From NCBI RefSeq assembly GCF_014066305.1, contig NW_023501166.1, forward strand, positions 62,001 to 126,000: DNA of 64,000 bases. Reading direction: 5' to 3'. The translations under genes and the position numbers were made by a program. The first letter of the stretch is position 1. Every line of letters begins with the position of its first letter. Shown here in pieces: positions 11,906-23,984 of the stretch. The notes beneath the pieces are model-generated. The model was not told the DNA's origin. It did not search any database and was given only the letters and a program-made list of their open reading frames with translations. The stretch comes from Letharia columbiana (Eukaryota > Ascomycota > Lecanoromycetes > Lecanorales > Parmeliaceae).

Positions 11906-13344
11906 CGTCGTCATCGATTCCTGACCCGGCTCCATTTTCATTGTTCCCACTAAGCATTTTCTCCACACGTCAGTAATGCTTGTTCGGGATAGGCCAAGAA
12001 TCTTAGCCTTTTCGCAGGATACAAATTGATAGGATATAGTCCCAAGTGAATATGGGATGAATGAGAACAGGTGAAATGTGGTAGAAGAGAAGACACACTT
12101 ATCTTCGCTGTCTCCTAGTATGTCTTCCTAAGGAGCGGGGGCGGCGCCAGCCCTGAAAAGGATGAGCTGTGGCGGAGGAGACGTGAGAAAGCCTAAGCTG
12201 CATTTGTCCAGTACGCTAAATAATGATGGTTGTGTTCTGGTAGGGATATATGGGTTGTGGATGGTGAATGAGAAGGTGGGAGGGTTCTCTTTAGCTGGGA
12301 AACTTCGCTGATTGATACCTTGACGGATGTACTCTACGCGTAGCTGTCTTTGTAAAGCTTTGATGCCAAACTTTTCGCATAATGAAACTTGGGTGCCTGC
12401 ACGGAGATTAAATCAATGAAGAGGATAACCGCATTGCCAATTTAATGTGGAAGGGCCGCTGCCACGGTTTGAGTTGCAGAGGTCAAGATCCAACTTAGTA
12501 CCTTCAGGCTACGCATCGCTAGAAACAGGAGTGATAAAAGCTGGATCATGGAGTTCCAGACTGGCAACCTATCAATCCCAGTAATAAAAACTGAGGAAGG
12601 TTTGAACAAGAGTAGTAACAGCAAGGATCAAGACAAGTATAAAAAATATGTTATATAATTCGCATCGATCAAACACAAAAAGGTAGGTCAATTCCATAGA
12701 TGAGGCTTGCAATTGACGTACAAGCTTATTCAAACAACGAGCGCGAGTACTAACAGCCGTAGAAGGCTGCCAGTGGAGCAAGCTCAGAGTCTGGGTCTCC
12801 AAACAAGAAATGCAGGCCTGGTATGCGGGTGGCGAAACATGGGCTTGCAGAAATTACTTCATGCTTCAAGATCTCGGCGGCTCAGAAACGCAGATGTTGA
12901 TTGGTCAAAATCGGGGACATATCAACTACCGGTATGGGCCGCAAAGACGGCCCGGAGGCTGACAGTGAGGTTCGCACTACTAGCCTCAGCAAGTCAATGA
13001 ACGCCATTGCTTGTTTGCCGAGCAGCGCTGCTCATTGCCTCATACTCATTGTATAACGGTAACAACTGTCAGTCGTTAGTGGAGAACGCGCAGCACCGAG
13101 ACGAACAATATCGAAAAGTCTAAGTCTCACGTTTCACCTTGCCACGCTTTTGGCTCGTGCTGGTTCTCATGAAGTGTTAAAGCACGACTTGAGATTCTGG
13201 GGATTCCCGCCTGGTAGACCTTTATGGTGATTATCTTAGACGTGGGTTATAAGCACACTCACTTGTTGCTTCCTTCAAAGATCGATGATGAGCGCGTTGC
13301 TTTTCTACGAGCTTTATAGCGATGAATAATTCGCTAATGCAGAT
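11906..13344. other. Intergenic, no gene seen
   Basis: About 1.4 kb without a supported gene. Short frames at 12572-12802 and 12707-13000 lack motifs. Confidence 0.45.
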
Positions 13345-14736
13345 CTAAAGTCTTGCTCGGACAGCTAATGCCTCTCCCACAAGCTTCACGGCAGCTTGAG
13401 AGCAGCCATACGAGGACTGATACCCATAGCCACCATGCCCGTAATTATGGACAACCCAGACCCCATTGATCTTCTCTTTCTCAATCCGAGTACCACGGAG
13501 ACGAACTGGTCGGAGTCCAACGCCATGACGAATAACGCTGAGATGCTCGATTCCTTTGCCGTCTGTTAGAGAAGGGCAAAGCTCTACAGCTCGCTTCATG
13601 ATCCTGTTTGCCAAATTCGGGTCAAATTGGGAGTCCCAGTTACCCTCTTGATAGCAGCCACCAAGTATTGTACCTCCGCCTACAGTGTGTTATTTCTTCT
13701 GATGCTCTTGTCGATAGAGTTTAAAGATCTTACCCGCAGCTCTCGGAATAACGTAGCAGACTTCATCATCGCCGTCGTCGGTTCCAGAACCACCAACAAT
13801 ACCAATGGCCTCATTCCTGACGAGCACTGTCTGTCCCCGAGCGGGTACCATGCTTTTGTCTTCGACACCACCAATTTTACCGGCTGAAAGCCCTGTACAA
13901 TTGACTATTAGTTCTGCTTTCTGACCCGAGTGATGCGTATGTGCCGCCTCAGAAATGTGCCCGAATACTCCGCGCTTCAAGACAACCCCTGCTTTAAGGC
14001 ACTCTGATGTGAGCCACGGCAGATATATAGCTGTGTTTATGCAGACGGATCTGAAGCAGGTTCCGTCATCAAATCCTGCTGGGAGTTGACTTTTGGGGAT
14101 TTTCCTAAACTAGAGAACGGTATAAGCGGTAATAATACCCGATCCAAAATACCGAGAATATGCTTACATTTGGTACGATGTCTTTGTACCATGGATCTGA
14201 AGACATCGCCTTTCCTAATGCAGAACCCTCGCTGCCCTCAAAATCTGTATTACGACTATATATGAAGGCATCTGAAAGAGATCAGCGGACGGAGTGCAGG
14301 ACGGTCCAGAGCAAAGACCTTGAAAATGCACGCCGGCCTCAGGCGAATGCCTGGCTAACTTTTCCAACTCTGTCCAGGTATTTCTGTCCCACTCTGCAGC
14401 CTCAGTACCTGGAGCAGAAACCCTACAACCTTGTCAGCGATAACCGTACTATTCGAGACTGCAAGGCGGCAGGAATGGCAAGAGAGGTTGTATCACTGAC
14501 GGCAGATAATCTGCACCAGCCCACGGAGATGCGTATTCTATATCGTAATCACCTGGCATGTGCTTTGCAGCCACAGTGATGTTGTATTTGGCAATTCTAG
14601 ACAGCAGAAGTGCTGTCGTTAGACCTGCTACTCCTGCACTATGCTCGTGGACAGTGTCAGTCTTGTGGTGGCGAGTGTGGCGATAGATCTTCTCATCACC
14701 GGCTTACCCAACTACGACAATTCGTGTTTCTGACAT
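13345..14736 (-). CDS. DAO1: D-amino-acid oxidase, FAD-dependent, peroxisomal
   Basis: Six exons (14736-14708, 14638-14501, 14422-14319, 14271-14168, 14109-13734, 13679-13345) give 361 codons, the usual length. The N-terminus RIVVVGAGVAGLTTALLLS is the FAD-binding Rossmann GxGxxG. YASPWAGADYLPVS is the family's flavin-contact loop. LIVNCTGL, MVPARGQTVLVRN, RHGVGLRPVR and VHNYGHGGYGYQSSYG are the diagnostic DAAO blocks, the last holding the substrate-site tyrosine region. The protein ends ARL, a PTS1-type tripeptide, so it should act in peroxisomes, oxidatively deaminating D-amino acids to keto acids with release of ammonia and hydrogen peroxide. No lesion is seen. DAAO versus D-aspartate oxidase cannot be separated here. 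Confidence 0.92.
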
Positions 14737-15430
14737 TGATCTAGATCAATATCCTCAAATGCCGCCTCTTGAATGGTTTTAAAATCCACAAATGACTCCA
14801 ATGCCAAGAAAGTGAATCCGAGTGTGGGAAAGCAAAAGCGGCATGTGCCAATGAGGGGGTTACGGAGTGGCAACTTGCATACTGTGTAAGCTGCACCAGA
14901 CGCTCAAATGAGCTCTACAAATGACACTGAAACAAGTCACCTTTTCACATAATAGTGTCATCAAACGAAAATCGTGTCTTGAAAGTACTTTACTACGTCA
15001 ATCAAGTACCTCAGGAATTGAACAAAAAACCTGCGAAGTACTATTCAGCCTCATAGGGCGGGCTAGCGCTTTCAGGGGATAAGTACGTTTAGCGAAGAGC
15101 AGCCAAACTCCGAAGCAGCAGGGCTCATCATCACGCTCTGGTGCTGCCTCACGTGTGAATGAATTGGGGAATACACCAACCCCCTTCATTCATGTGAATG
15201 AAATTCCTATTGGGACGAGAAAAGACCAACCCCCTCTATTACTATTAAAATTTAATTCATTATTCCTCCACCACCGTCGCTCACATGAACCACAACCTTT
15301 CATCCTTACCATCTTACCACGTACTCTGCCCTGCTCCCACTTTTCCACTATACAAGTCCCCACAACGCACCACTATCACATCACCCCACTCACACACTCT
15401 TTCGACCTACACTCATTCATCACGCCCATC
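14737..15430. promoter_or_regulatory. Divergent promoter, D-amino-acid oxidase / OTU gene
   Basis: 694 bases between two start codons facing away from each other. At 15155-15210 a partly palindromic block carries GAATGAA/TTCATTC in both orientations beside runs of C. From about 15260 to the OTU start the strand is CT-rich, a typical fungal leader. Confidence 0.45.
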
Positions 15431-16947
15431 ATGGGACGCAAAAACGAATTTCCTGAGCTCAAAGCTATTGGCTTGTACGCTGCTGATACTGTCGGAAATG
15501 GTAGGAATTCCAACCCATTGCCCTCCTTTCCCTAGCATCTAAACTGAGAGAATACTGCAGGAAATTGCCTATTCAACGCCCTTTCTGACCAGCTCTACGG
15601 AGACCAATCATGCAACACGCAACTTCGTGATGCTACAGTCGAGTACATGAAGAATAACCCCGACCGCTTCAAGTCATTCCTTGTCGTCCACCCTGGTGGC
15701 GGCTCTCGTCGTAACCCAAAACGCAAGAACCATGGCTCTCTTGCCACCTCTACCATTCCCGCTGGACCTACTCCCGAAGAAGTTGACGCTGCTTATAAAC
15801 AGCACATGAAGACAATGGCCAAAACAGGCGTCTATGGGGACAATCTGGAGATCATCGCTTTTGCTCAAGCCTTTAAAGTGGATATCATGATCTTCTCGGA
15901 GGGAGGACGTTTCTTTTACTATGTCAGGTGTGAGAAAGCGGAAGGAGAGATGGCTCCGATGTTGTGCATTGTTCACCATGTGAGTAACTTACCAAACCGA
16001 AGCCGGGCTAAAGCTAACAAGATCCGTAGGCATGGGAGCACTATTCATCCATTCGCAACGCCGTTGGTCCGCATAGCGGTCCGCCCAACGTCAACATTGC
16101 CAAACCATCAGCTGAGGCTGAAGCCGAGATGAACGCAGAGCTCGCCAATTTTACCTACGTCAAGCCGTGGATGGTTGACGAAGTCATGCGGTCGCTGCCT
16201 TTCCTCACGGACCGTGCTGCCATTGAGAAGGCCTTGCAGGACTACAAAGGCAATGTTGACAATGCCGTCTCGAGTCTCATGCCGGAATCGTCTCAAAGCA
16301 GCGGCGGCAGTTCTAGCATAGAGCGTGATGCAGATAGCGATGAGGATATGGAACAGAAGCCCACAAAGAAGCAGAACCGCCGTCCCAGTCGACCTCAGCC
16401 ACTTGGCCATGGGAAACCCCAGCAAAATCTTACCGTCCGAACAAAGGAGGCCAACACGCTGTCTCCCGATCCCATGCAACTTTCCGCAGCTCTCACGAAC
16501 CTTAAAGGAGAGAAATCCTACGACCCTGATGAGACCGAAGAAGAGGATTGGCGGAATGACTCCACATACAAAGACTCCGAATCTGCATCAGTCTCCACAT
16601 CAGCGTCAGACTACTCCGCTGCTCCCAAAGCCGAACCAGGCCCTATCCGCTTGAGGCTCTCTCAACCCAAGAAGCAGGCCGACGAGCCTCCTCAACACTC
16701 TAGCAATTCTAGCGTACAGTCGAACATCGGCGATTACGATGCCGATGCTGAGAAGCCCCAAAAGCCCCGTGTGATCGCCAAGCCAAGGAAGCGGCTGATC
16801 TCTCGGGATGAACGCGACAGACTTGCATCTCTGAAAGCAGCTCGGCTTGCTGGTGCACATCCAAACAGTGCACTATACACTGCGACCCAGAAGCAGAACC
16901 AGAACACCCCCGTCATCGACATGGGCATCAAGGTCCTTCACATCTAA
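15431..16947 (+). CDS. OTU-family cysteine protease (deubiquitinase) with UBA-like segment
   Basis: Three exons (15431-15500, 15561-15979, 16030-16947) give 468 codons. The first splice creates GNGNCLFNALSDQLYGD, the OTU catalytic-Cys block. CIVHHAWEHYSSIRNAVGPH is the catalytic-His block. OTU enzymes cleave ubiquitin chains. Downstream, residues ~205-245 (PWMVDEVMRSLPF, then AIEKALQDYKGNVDNAVSSL) resemble a UBA-type three-helix fold, which would bind ubiquitin. The C-terminal half is acidic and Ser-rich and ends in a basic patch (KPRKRLISRDERDRL). One oddity: the residue two before the Asn-Cys pair is Asn, not the usual Asp of the DGNC signature. The OTU assignment is clear; substrate linkage is unknown. 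Confidence 0.88.
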
Positions 16948-18454
16948 GACATTTGCCTTTACACCACCCACCCCCACAGTCATCATCATCGTCATCACCA
17001 CTATCATCACCGCTTAACATGTTTCCAAAATCTACTACACCAATTCACACGTCTATTCCCATTCCCGTGTTTCACATCTACATCACCCTCCGGTACATCC
17101 CATTACCCTTCCATGGCAAGGCGGCATAGCGACACAGGTGTTTCTGTTGTGGGATCATCTACATCCCTGGCGGGCAGCATCAGCGAGGAGTTTTTTATTC
17201 ATTCATGACGGCATCGGCAAGGAGCGAGGATTTTAACAGGACTGCATAAGGCAGACATTGCTGGTCTAGGAAGAGCTCCAACGAACCCAACAATTGTCTA
17301 CAGCGAAGGCGTTCGGGGGTCAAGGGCAACGATGCGTTTTCCGTTGGACATATGGCGAATCATTACTGGCACGAATGATACCATGCGCGAAAGGAAGGAA
17401 GTTGTTTTTATTTTGGCGTGGTGAAGCCTCATCAGAAGTCATTAGACGCATGTGTGAGGCTCGATTCAGGATAGGTAGACACAGATAGAGAAAATAATTA
17501 TTTTCTCAACGTTGAATGTTTCATGAATTCCGAAGCTTGATCCATGCTAGCTACTCCAAAGTAATAAACGATTGGACCGCTAGGGTGTCTCGGACTATCG
17601 ATCTAGAACAAGGCTAGGTACTAGACAATGTCATTCATCATTCATTGCTTTATCCAATTGTATCATAGTCTGTCTAAGAATATAAAGGAGATGGGAATTG
17701 GGAAGTGAGATGATCCCGCCAAGCCAGCCAAAACGCAGACCCCTGAACCCGTAAATCTTTTACCAATCAGATCGCGACTTTCCCCCAGGTCGATACTGCA
17801 TCTCATTATCATTCTGCTAAATACAGAACGACCTGCATGTTTTTGTACAGCGGTGATACAAGGATTTGAAAATCTCATCTCGCGTGCTCCAGGGGGGGAG
17901 ACCTAGTGAAGACCTCCAGGTTCATCGGCTACACCCTTGTTCAAATTCTGGCCAATCGCTAGGGTTGTGGCGCCAAGCCGCTGCGATTTGGTGCAAACTT
18001 TCAAGAAATCGCCCTTCAGCAAAATCATTACCACAACCAGGCATACCCAGATGTCATCAGATCAACCCGGAGTAGAGCGCCGTCGGCCGACAACCACTGT
18101 CTTGTTGTCGTGACCATTTCTCCAACTCCTCGAGTCTCAATTTCACGTCATTTTCTACTTGCACCAAGAATTTCATCCACTTCAGCTACCACATCGCTTA
18201 CAACACATCCGGTCGCAACCCGATTCTGACGTGAACCTTCCGCCGTTGATAGTACTCTACCGTATGCCCCACGGCCCACATCAATTTACCACGCGCATGA
18301 GATGTTATCATTCCACAGATCTACATCCATTAATGCGACTTGATTCGCGCTTTAATCCCGCAAATCTCTCAAGCTGTCGGCCCTCATATGTTGGCGTCGC
18401 AAAAGGCGGCGAGCCAGTGGAGGAGAGGAGCTACTAAAGGATCCTGAAGGCGAC
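16948..18454. other. Intergenic, no gene seen
   Basis: 3' region of the OTU gene, including a CATCAT/CACCAT-rich tract near 16978-17020, then 5' region of the next gene. No supported gene. Confidence 0.5.
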
Positions 18455-21109
18455 ATGGCAATTTGGCCTTTTGGCCGCAAATCTAGAAAGCTAAAGCAAT
18501 CAGAAGATCGAGCAATGGCTGCTACCAAATCCTCACCATCCGAACCTGCAAGGAGAGCACCGACTCAAGCAACGAGTGATCCAAGTGTTGCAACCCTAGG
18601 ACGGAAAGCCAGTCAAAAGGAGGTCCAAAATCGACGACAGAGCTCGTCAGGCAAACTTCAGAAATCATATCAGTCGTCCAAGAGGACCTCGGAGAAGGTC
18701 GATGCCATACCTGCCGTTCCTGCCATTCCCCAGGCGCATAGGCAAGATGAGCTCAATGAGAAGGGCGGCGCCAACAGGTCGAATCTACAGGCCTCACATC
18801 CTCCTCAGGAACGTGGCGATATACCGTCCTATTACTACCAGAATCCAATGTCGGCCACCAGCTTGCAGCCAGAGAAGTTCAGCGTCATGCAACCACCAAC
18901 ACTAAACGGCAAACGAAGCGCCAATGATCAGGGGGGCATCATGAGACGGAAGTCCAGCAAGAGGAAGGCAAATGACCATGCTCGCGAGCAAGAGATCAAA
19001 GCGATGAGCTCGCCTATACCGATACCAAAACGTCCAACTTCCCATAACCCCGGCATGCTCGCTCGGGATAGCAGGAAGATCCCTGGTGGCCTGAACCGTA
19101 ATCTCGACAGACCAATATCAGACGTCTCATTACCCATGGCTGAGTCTATGCAATCAGCCCTATCAGTAGCCTCGGATCAGCACGCTTTCAAGGTCAGCGC
19201 TTTCGACGCGCTTTCTCCACGGCCAACCATACGCTATTCAGAGAACCCACGATCTGCATCTGGTAGCCTGGGGCCTTCGAGGGCATCTACCAGGAAGGAC
19301 AAGCAGCCAATGATATTAGAAGAGGCGACGCGGTCCAAGAAGAGAGTCGATGATCTAGCTGACGATATGGACGCTGGCAGCATAAGAGAGCTGATGGAGA
19401 GAGAACAACGGCGTTTGGAAAAGAAGAGGAGGTCAGAGCACGAGAAGCTGCAGCGGAGACTCCAGAGGAGAGCTGACAAGCAAAGGCAGCCTGGAGGCAG
19501 AGAGGGAGATGTTGCTGACGAGAACCCCAATCACAGGGCAAGGGAAGAGGAGGATATTGGTCTTAGCATTGGAGGAGCCTCTACTGCCCCAAATCTGGCA
19601 ACTACGTTGCAAGAGCCTACAAGAGAGCAAGCTGTCAAGACACCTGAGTCATGGCTCAAAGATGCTTCGAGGGAACATCTACCCATTGAGGATCCCTTCC
19701 ATGACCCAGTCATGGGAGCTTCAACGTCACACCTTGAAGGCCCTACTCCGGAGCCAGATGATCGTGACGATGTAGTGCTCGAGACCGCCAAAGCTGTTCG
19801 GCTATCTTCCGCTAGCATGTCACCGCCAACCTCTCCTACACGTCACATCCATGAGGCGTCCAACCTATCGCAATTTTCGGAGCTGGCGCCAGCAGATATG
19901 CCCGATATACCCGAGCCCCTGGATCCAGATCATCGGCGAGATTCAGACACCAGCGCACGCTTCTCGACCAGCTGGAGAAACATATTCCGCCGCAGTGACA
20001 CGAGGGCAAAGAGGGGCTCGACCGATCGAGGACGAGTGGCTCCTTCGGAATTCTCAAACACCTCGAAAGAATCAGTACACCGGCAGATGCCTCCCTCAGC
20101 ATTCACAAGGATACCCCGGGCAAGATCAGGAACCCCTATACGTACCCAGTCAAGGTTCAGGGAAGACCTTCCAGAGTTACCCATCTCGCCACCAGACTCT
20201 CGGATGCAATCTCCGGAAGTGAGCAGACAGTCTCCGCTTCCAGATATCCCAGGGTCTCGAGGTACAGACATCGTGGGCGCTACTGCAGCCTCTGGTAAAC
20301 CGTTATCCGACATCCATCCAGCTTTCCGGGAGGAAGTAGCACTGAGCCGACACGCATCCCTTCGCGGCCGCGCCAACTCCCCAGAAGGTCCACCAAGCGC
20401 AATTCTCTCTCAGTCACTGGCATCCGTCGACTCTGAAGGGTCGTGGCTCACTGGCAGACCTGTCAAGAGATTGTCCCAACCTCAGCCTCTCCGCGAGAGT
20501 GGCGGATCTCTACATGAACAATTTCAAGAACTCGGACAATCCGACGACGATCTTGCAGGCACTCCAGAAGAAGAGAAGTACATGGGGACTCTCACCCCAG
20601 CTCGAGATGAAGCACCTCCCGAGATACCGGAAAGGAGACGGCCATATATGGGCCCTGTGGCTCGTCTTGGTAGTGACAGTGACGATGAATCTGTATTCCA
20701 TCCTGCTCCAGCGGCAATAGCTCAAGAAGAAGGGAAATGGCATGGCGCTGTCGGCAAGCACCCTACGATCGTGCGGCAAGCACCCGGCAAGCGAGCGAAA
20801 TCAAGAGAAGGTCTCCTCAATGACTTCCAGAACGCCGAGGAATCTGGGGAATCATCTCCATCAGGAGACTCACCCGTGAGCCCTGAGAACCCATATTCTT
20901 CGATTCAGCGAGCGACCAGTGTGGATGTGGGCAAAGGGCACGCTCGGCACATCAGCGCCGGCAGTGCACGGCTTTTGAACCTGCCGCCGAGGTCGTCTGC
21001 GGACATGAAGAGGCTGTCAGCATCGTCGGGGGAGCGAAGTCCTCTTGGTGGTCCTTCGGGCATGCCGTCGCCAAGGCTTGGCTACCCTCCGGAGTCAGAT
21101 GTTGACTGA
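18455..21109 (+). CDS. Large disordered fungal protein, unknown function
   Basis: A single uninterrupted frame of 884 codons. The N-terminus MAIWPFGRKSRKLKQ is short, aromatic and then basic. Almost all the rest is rich in Ser, Pro, Arg and Glu, as expected for a disordered scaffold. One confident structured segment is a coiled coil at about residues 309-345 (IRELMEREQRRLEKKRRSEH and following). A second short conserved-looking block is ARFSTSWRNIFRRSDTR (~residues 505-525). Many SP and TP sites suggest phosphorylation. There is no signal peptide or membrane span. The intronless state and length are supported by uniform composition across the frame. I do not recognise the family and assign no function. 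Confidence 0.85.
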   Translation: MAIWPFGRKSRKLKQSEDRAMAATKSSPSEPARRAPTQATSDPSVATLGRKASQKEVQNRRQSSSGKLQKSYQSSKRTSEKVDAIPAVPAIPQAHRQDELNEKGGANRSNLQASHPPQERGDIPSYYYQNPMSATSLQPEKFSVMQPPTLNGKRSANDQGGIMRRKSSKRKANDHAREQEIKAMSSPIPIPKRPTSHNPGMLARDSRKIPGGLNRNLDRPISDVSLPMAESMQSALSVASDQHAFKVSAFDALSPRPTIRYSENPRSASGSLGPSRASTRKDKQPMILEEATRSKKRVDDLADDMDAGSIRELMEREQRRLEKKRRSEHEKLQRRLQRRADKQRQPGGREGDVADENPNHRAREEEDIGLSIGGASTAPNLATTLQEPTREQAVKTPESWLKDASREHLPIEDPFHDPVMGASTSHLEGPTPEPDDRDDVVLETAKAVRLSSASMSPPTSPTRHIHEASNLSQFSELAPADMPDIPEPLDPDHRRDSDTSARFSTSWRNIFRRSDTRAKRGSTDRGRVAPSEFSNTSKESVHRQMPPSAFTRIPRARSGTPIRTQSRFREDLPELPISPPDSRMQSPEVSRQSPLPDIPGSRGTDIVGATAASGKPLSDIHPAFREEVALSRHASLRGRANSPEGPPSAILSQSLASVDSEGSWLTGRPVKRLSQPQPLRESGGSLHEQFQELGQSDDDLAGTPEEEKYMGTLTPARDEAPPEIPERRRPYMGPVARLGSDSDDESVFHPAPAAIAQEEGKWHGAVGKHPTIVRQAPGKRAKSREGLLNDFQNAEESGESSPSGDSPVSPENPYSSIQRATSVDVGKGHARHISAGSARLLNLPPRSSADMKRLSASSGERSPLGGPSGMPSPRLGYPPESDVD

Positions 21110-21372
21110 ATGAAGAAGGTGGTATACTGTTCACACAAGCAAATATTTTCATATCTTTTAATTTTTGTGTATCGGAGTCTGCATGGAAAAAATGGCTTCG
21201 CTCGCTACTATACCCCATTATGTTTTTTGGGCGTTTGATGCGCTTTCAACGGCCGTCATCGCTCTCGCTCGCTATTCGACGACGGTCGAGGAAGCTCCTG
21301 CCGTCCAGACTCATCCCATACACCTCTACACCGCCCTTCGGCTTCGTGAATATTGCAAGGAGGCCGAGGTTC

Positions 21373-21393
21373 GATGATGATGATGATGATGAT
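21373..21393 (+). repeat. (GAT)7 microsatellite
   Basis: Seven GAT units in tandem, outside any supported coding region. Confidence 0.9.
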
Positions 21394-22199
21394 AGCCTAG
21401 AGAAAGACAGGAAGCTGAAAGGCTGTTCTCTATGTTTCTTGGGATGCCAACATACAAAGCATCAAATTCGATTGGGCATGAAAAGTATTTGTCATACACG
21501 GAGCGGTGCGAGAAGGCAAGGATCACACTCGCTTACTCGAGGTCGTCTCCATGCCAATTGCGCAGGAGATTCCCTGAGGCCATTTTCTTCCGACACGTAT
21601 CTATCTATGTATTGATAAGAAGAAATTGATGAGATGGATTCCCTGTAATTGCAGCGTGCGTGATGATAAGATGTCCATCTCCAAGATGCAGAGGGTCGGG
21701 AAGAATGCAATCGGAAGATCATGGTAGACGCCAATGCAAGATAGTCTCCGGCCTTGCGTCTCGGGCTGGAGATAATACTGCAGCAGGAATGATCAACGTA
21801 CGGGGTCATGAGTAGTCGTAAATAAGTTAATACTTTAGTATTCAAGTCCCTTTCAAAGTCAGGATTCCAAATCTCTACTTATTCACAATGGAAGCTTTTG
21901 ACAGTAGAAGGATGACTAATGCGCGAAAGAAAAAGCCGTTCCACCCGTCGAAGCCTTTATTATCAATCCCACCACACCACACCATATCACACCACACTAC
22001 ACCACACTACGTCACCGATACTCGATCCCTCTAGAATCTCACCGATCTTTCTCTAATCATTTTCTCTCTCCGAACAATTCCCTCACCCATCCTATCTAAT
22101 TACCTCTCGCCTACTTTACTCATAAAAAGCTGGCATTCTGGCATCCTTTACTAGAACCTCGAGACTCTTCTTCTCCTTCACAACCAGACAAACTATATT

Positions 22200-22242
22200 C
22201 ACAACAACAAAAACACCAGCAACAACAACAGCAGCAGCAGCA
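22200..22242 (+). repeat. CAA/CAG microsatellite in the thioredoxin leader
   Basis: Mixed CAA and CAG units run ~40 bases and end ~70 bases before the thioredoxin ATG, so they probably lie in its 5' UTR. Confidence 0.85.
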
Positions 22243-22314
22243 AGAAAGACTCTTGCAACGTCGTTGCCCTTGAACAAACATCACATCAACTGCTTCCACT
22301 CGACCGCAGCCAAG

Positions 22315-22983
22315 ATGACGAGCACTGAGAAGGGTGTCCATAATCTCACCACGTAAGACATCCAACGCCCATCCACATCCGTCTACAGACAGACTCCTCC
22401 TCACCTTCACCATACCTTTGATTCCCCATTGCACCTGTTGCTGCTCCCCAGCTGACATCTTCTTCCACATCCAGCAAAGCAGACTTCGACGCCGCCCTCT
22501 CCGAGCCCTCACTCATGATCCTCGACTGCGTACGTCCACTTCCATACCATCAACCCCCTCCCCACCCCGCTTCTCTCTCTCCGCTCCCTTCTCCCGACCC
22601 AGAGTCCAACCCTCAAAGATCCATCTACACCACAGAACCCCCTCCCCCCCTTTCAAAACGCCCCAAATCCAACACCTCCCCCATCCACAGCACCACCACC
22701 GACACCACCGAACAACAACGCTGACGACCAACAGATGGCGACCTGGTGCGGCCCGTGCAAAGTGATCGCGCCCGAGATCGTCAAGATGTCCAACCGGTAC
22801 CCGGCCGCGCGCTTTTACAAGCTCGACGTCGACGAGCTGCCCGACGTGGCGCAGGAGCTGGGCGTGCGCGCCATGCCGACCTTCATCGTGTTCCGGGGCG
22901 GAGAGAAGGTGGGCGAGGTGGTCGGGGCGAACCAGAAGGGGTTGGAGGCGTTGGTGGAGAAGGAGGTTAAGGCTGCTGCTTGA
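22315..22983 (+). CDS. TRX1: Thioredoxin
   Basis: Three exons (22315-22352, 22475-22529, 22735-22983) give 113 codons, the normal size of a cytosolic thioredoxin. The active site [14 protein letters not shown] is intact, followed by [18 protein letters not shown] and the cis-proline loop [14 protein letters not shown]. It reduces protein disulfides using electrons from thioredoxin reductase. The second intron is 205 nt, long for this window, and its acceptor lies immediately before a codon for Met, so the residue before ATWCGPC is Met where family members usually have Phe, Tyr or Trp. The 3' exon is markedly GC-rich (gcccg/gcgcg codons) compared with neighbouring genes. Confidence 0.93.
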
Positions 22984-23984
22984 GCGGGGGAAAAAGGGCG
23001 GCGGGGGTGGGGAGTGAGGATGAGAGTGCCTGATGACAGGGTGGATGGATGGGATAGTAGGGAAGGGGGGAGGGAATGCAGCAATGAGCTTTGCGGCAAG
23101 ATGATTTGTTTCCGAAACGTGTTTGGGCAACGTGAATGCCACGACTATAAATCAGTCTTCATGATATCAGGCCCCCTTCATATACCAAGCCTCCCCCCCC
23201 TCCCTCCCTCCATCCACCCAGCCCCTCCCTCCCCAACACAACACCCCACCCTCCGCCCCTTTCCCCAACACAACCCCCCTCCATCAACAGCCCTCACAGC
23301 CATCCCTTCCCCACCCCACCCCACCCCATCCATCCATCCATCCATCCCGCAGCCGGCACGACAACTTCCTCTTCCTCCGCCGCGCAATCATACATACACG
23401 TACTTGCACCGCAGCCCGACGAGTGACCGTGGTCCGGAGGGAGTGGGTTGAGACGCGTCCTTTCGGGGTTTCTTTTGTGCTCGACCCGCGTGCGTTTCGG
23501 TCGTGATGCGGCGGAGGAGCATCGGGCCGCGGCGTCGTTTTTGGGCGAGTTTGGGGATTGGAGGGGAGGGGGAGGATCGAGCGGGTGGGTGTTTGTGTGT
23601 GTGTGTGTAGATGGCGGGGAGGACGTGGGGGGGGGCGCGGAGCCAGGGTGAGAGGGGGCCGGGGGGGTTTGTTCTTGGCTCGGGGTGGCCGTTTGGGGTT
23701 TCTTTTTTTGCGATGGTTTATTGGGTGGTGGGGGTTTGGGGCTTGTTTGGTGTGGATTTTGTTTGATTTTGTAGGGTTCGGGGACCTTTTTCGCTACGGA
23801 TGGCGCCGGATTTGGACATGGGGTTCATGGGGATGGGATCACAGGCTTCCTAAACAGGTTTCTGGGTCAGCTTTTGGTCTTTAAGTGAAGGATCTGAGAG
23901 GTTGAATAGAATCTTTTGCTTCCGTGATATCTTTCAAAACTCAAATATGGGCGACAAAGGAGGAAGCAAGGAACCACGCCGAGA
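22984..23984. other. Gene-free block with strong strand asymmetry
   Basis: About 23180-23350 is almost pure C/T/A with runs of C. About 23500-23760 is G/T-rich with several runs of five to seven G and a (GT)n tract near 23589-23608. No gene is supported; long open frames here are products of the skewed composition. Confidence 0.55.

Larger units (their letters stand above)
21110..22314. other. Intergenic; thioredoxin 5' leader
   Basis: 3' region of the 884-aa gene, then a CACACCA-rich and CT-rich leader of the thioredoxin gene from about 21955. Two trinucleotide tracts inside are listed separately. Confidence 0.5.

Noticed and set aside
22513..23142. 209-codon open frame antisense to thioredoxin
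   Set aside because: It mirrors the thioredoxin exon and CT-rich intron; the plus-strand protein is unmistakable.
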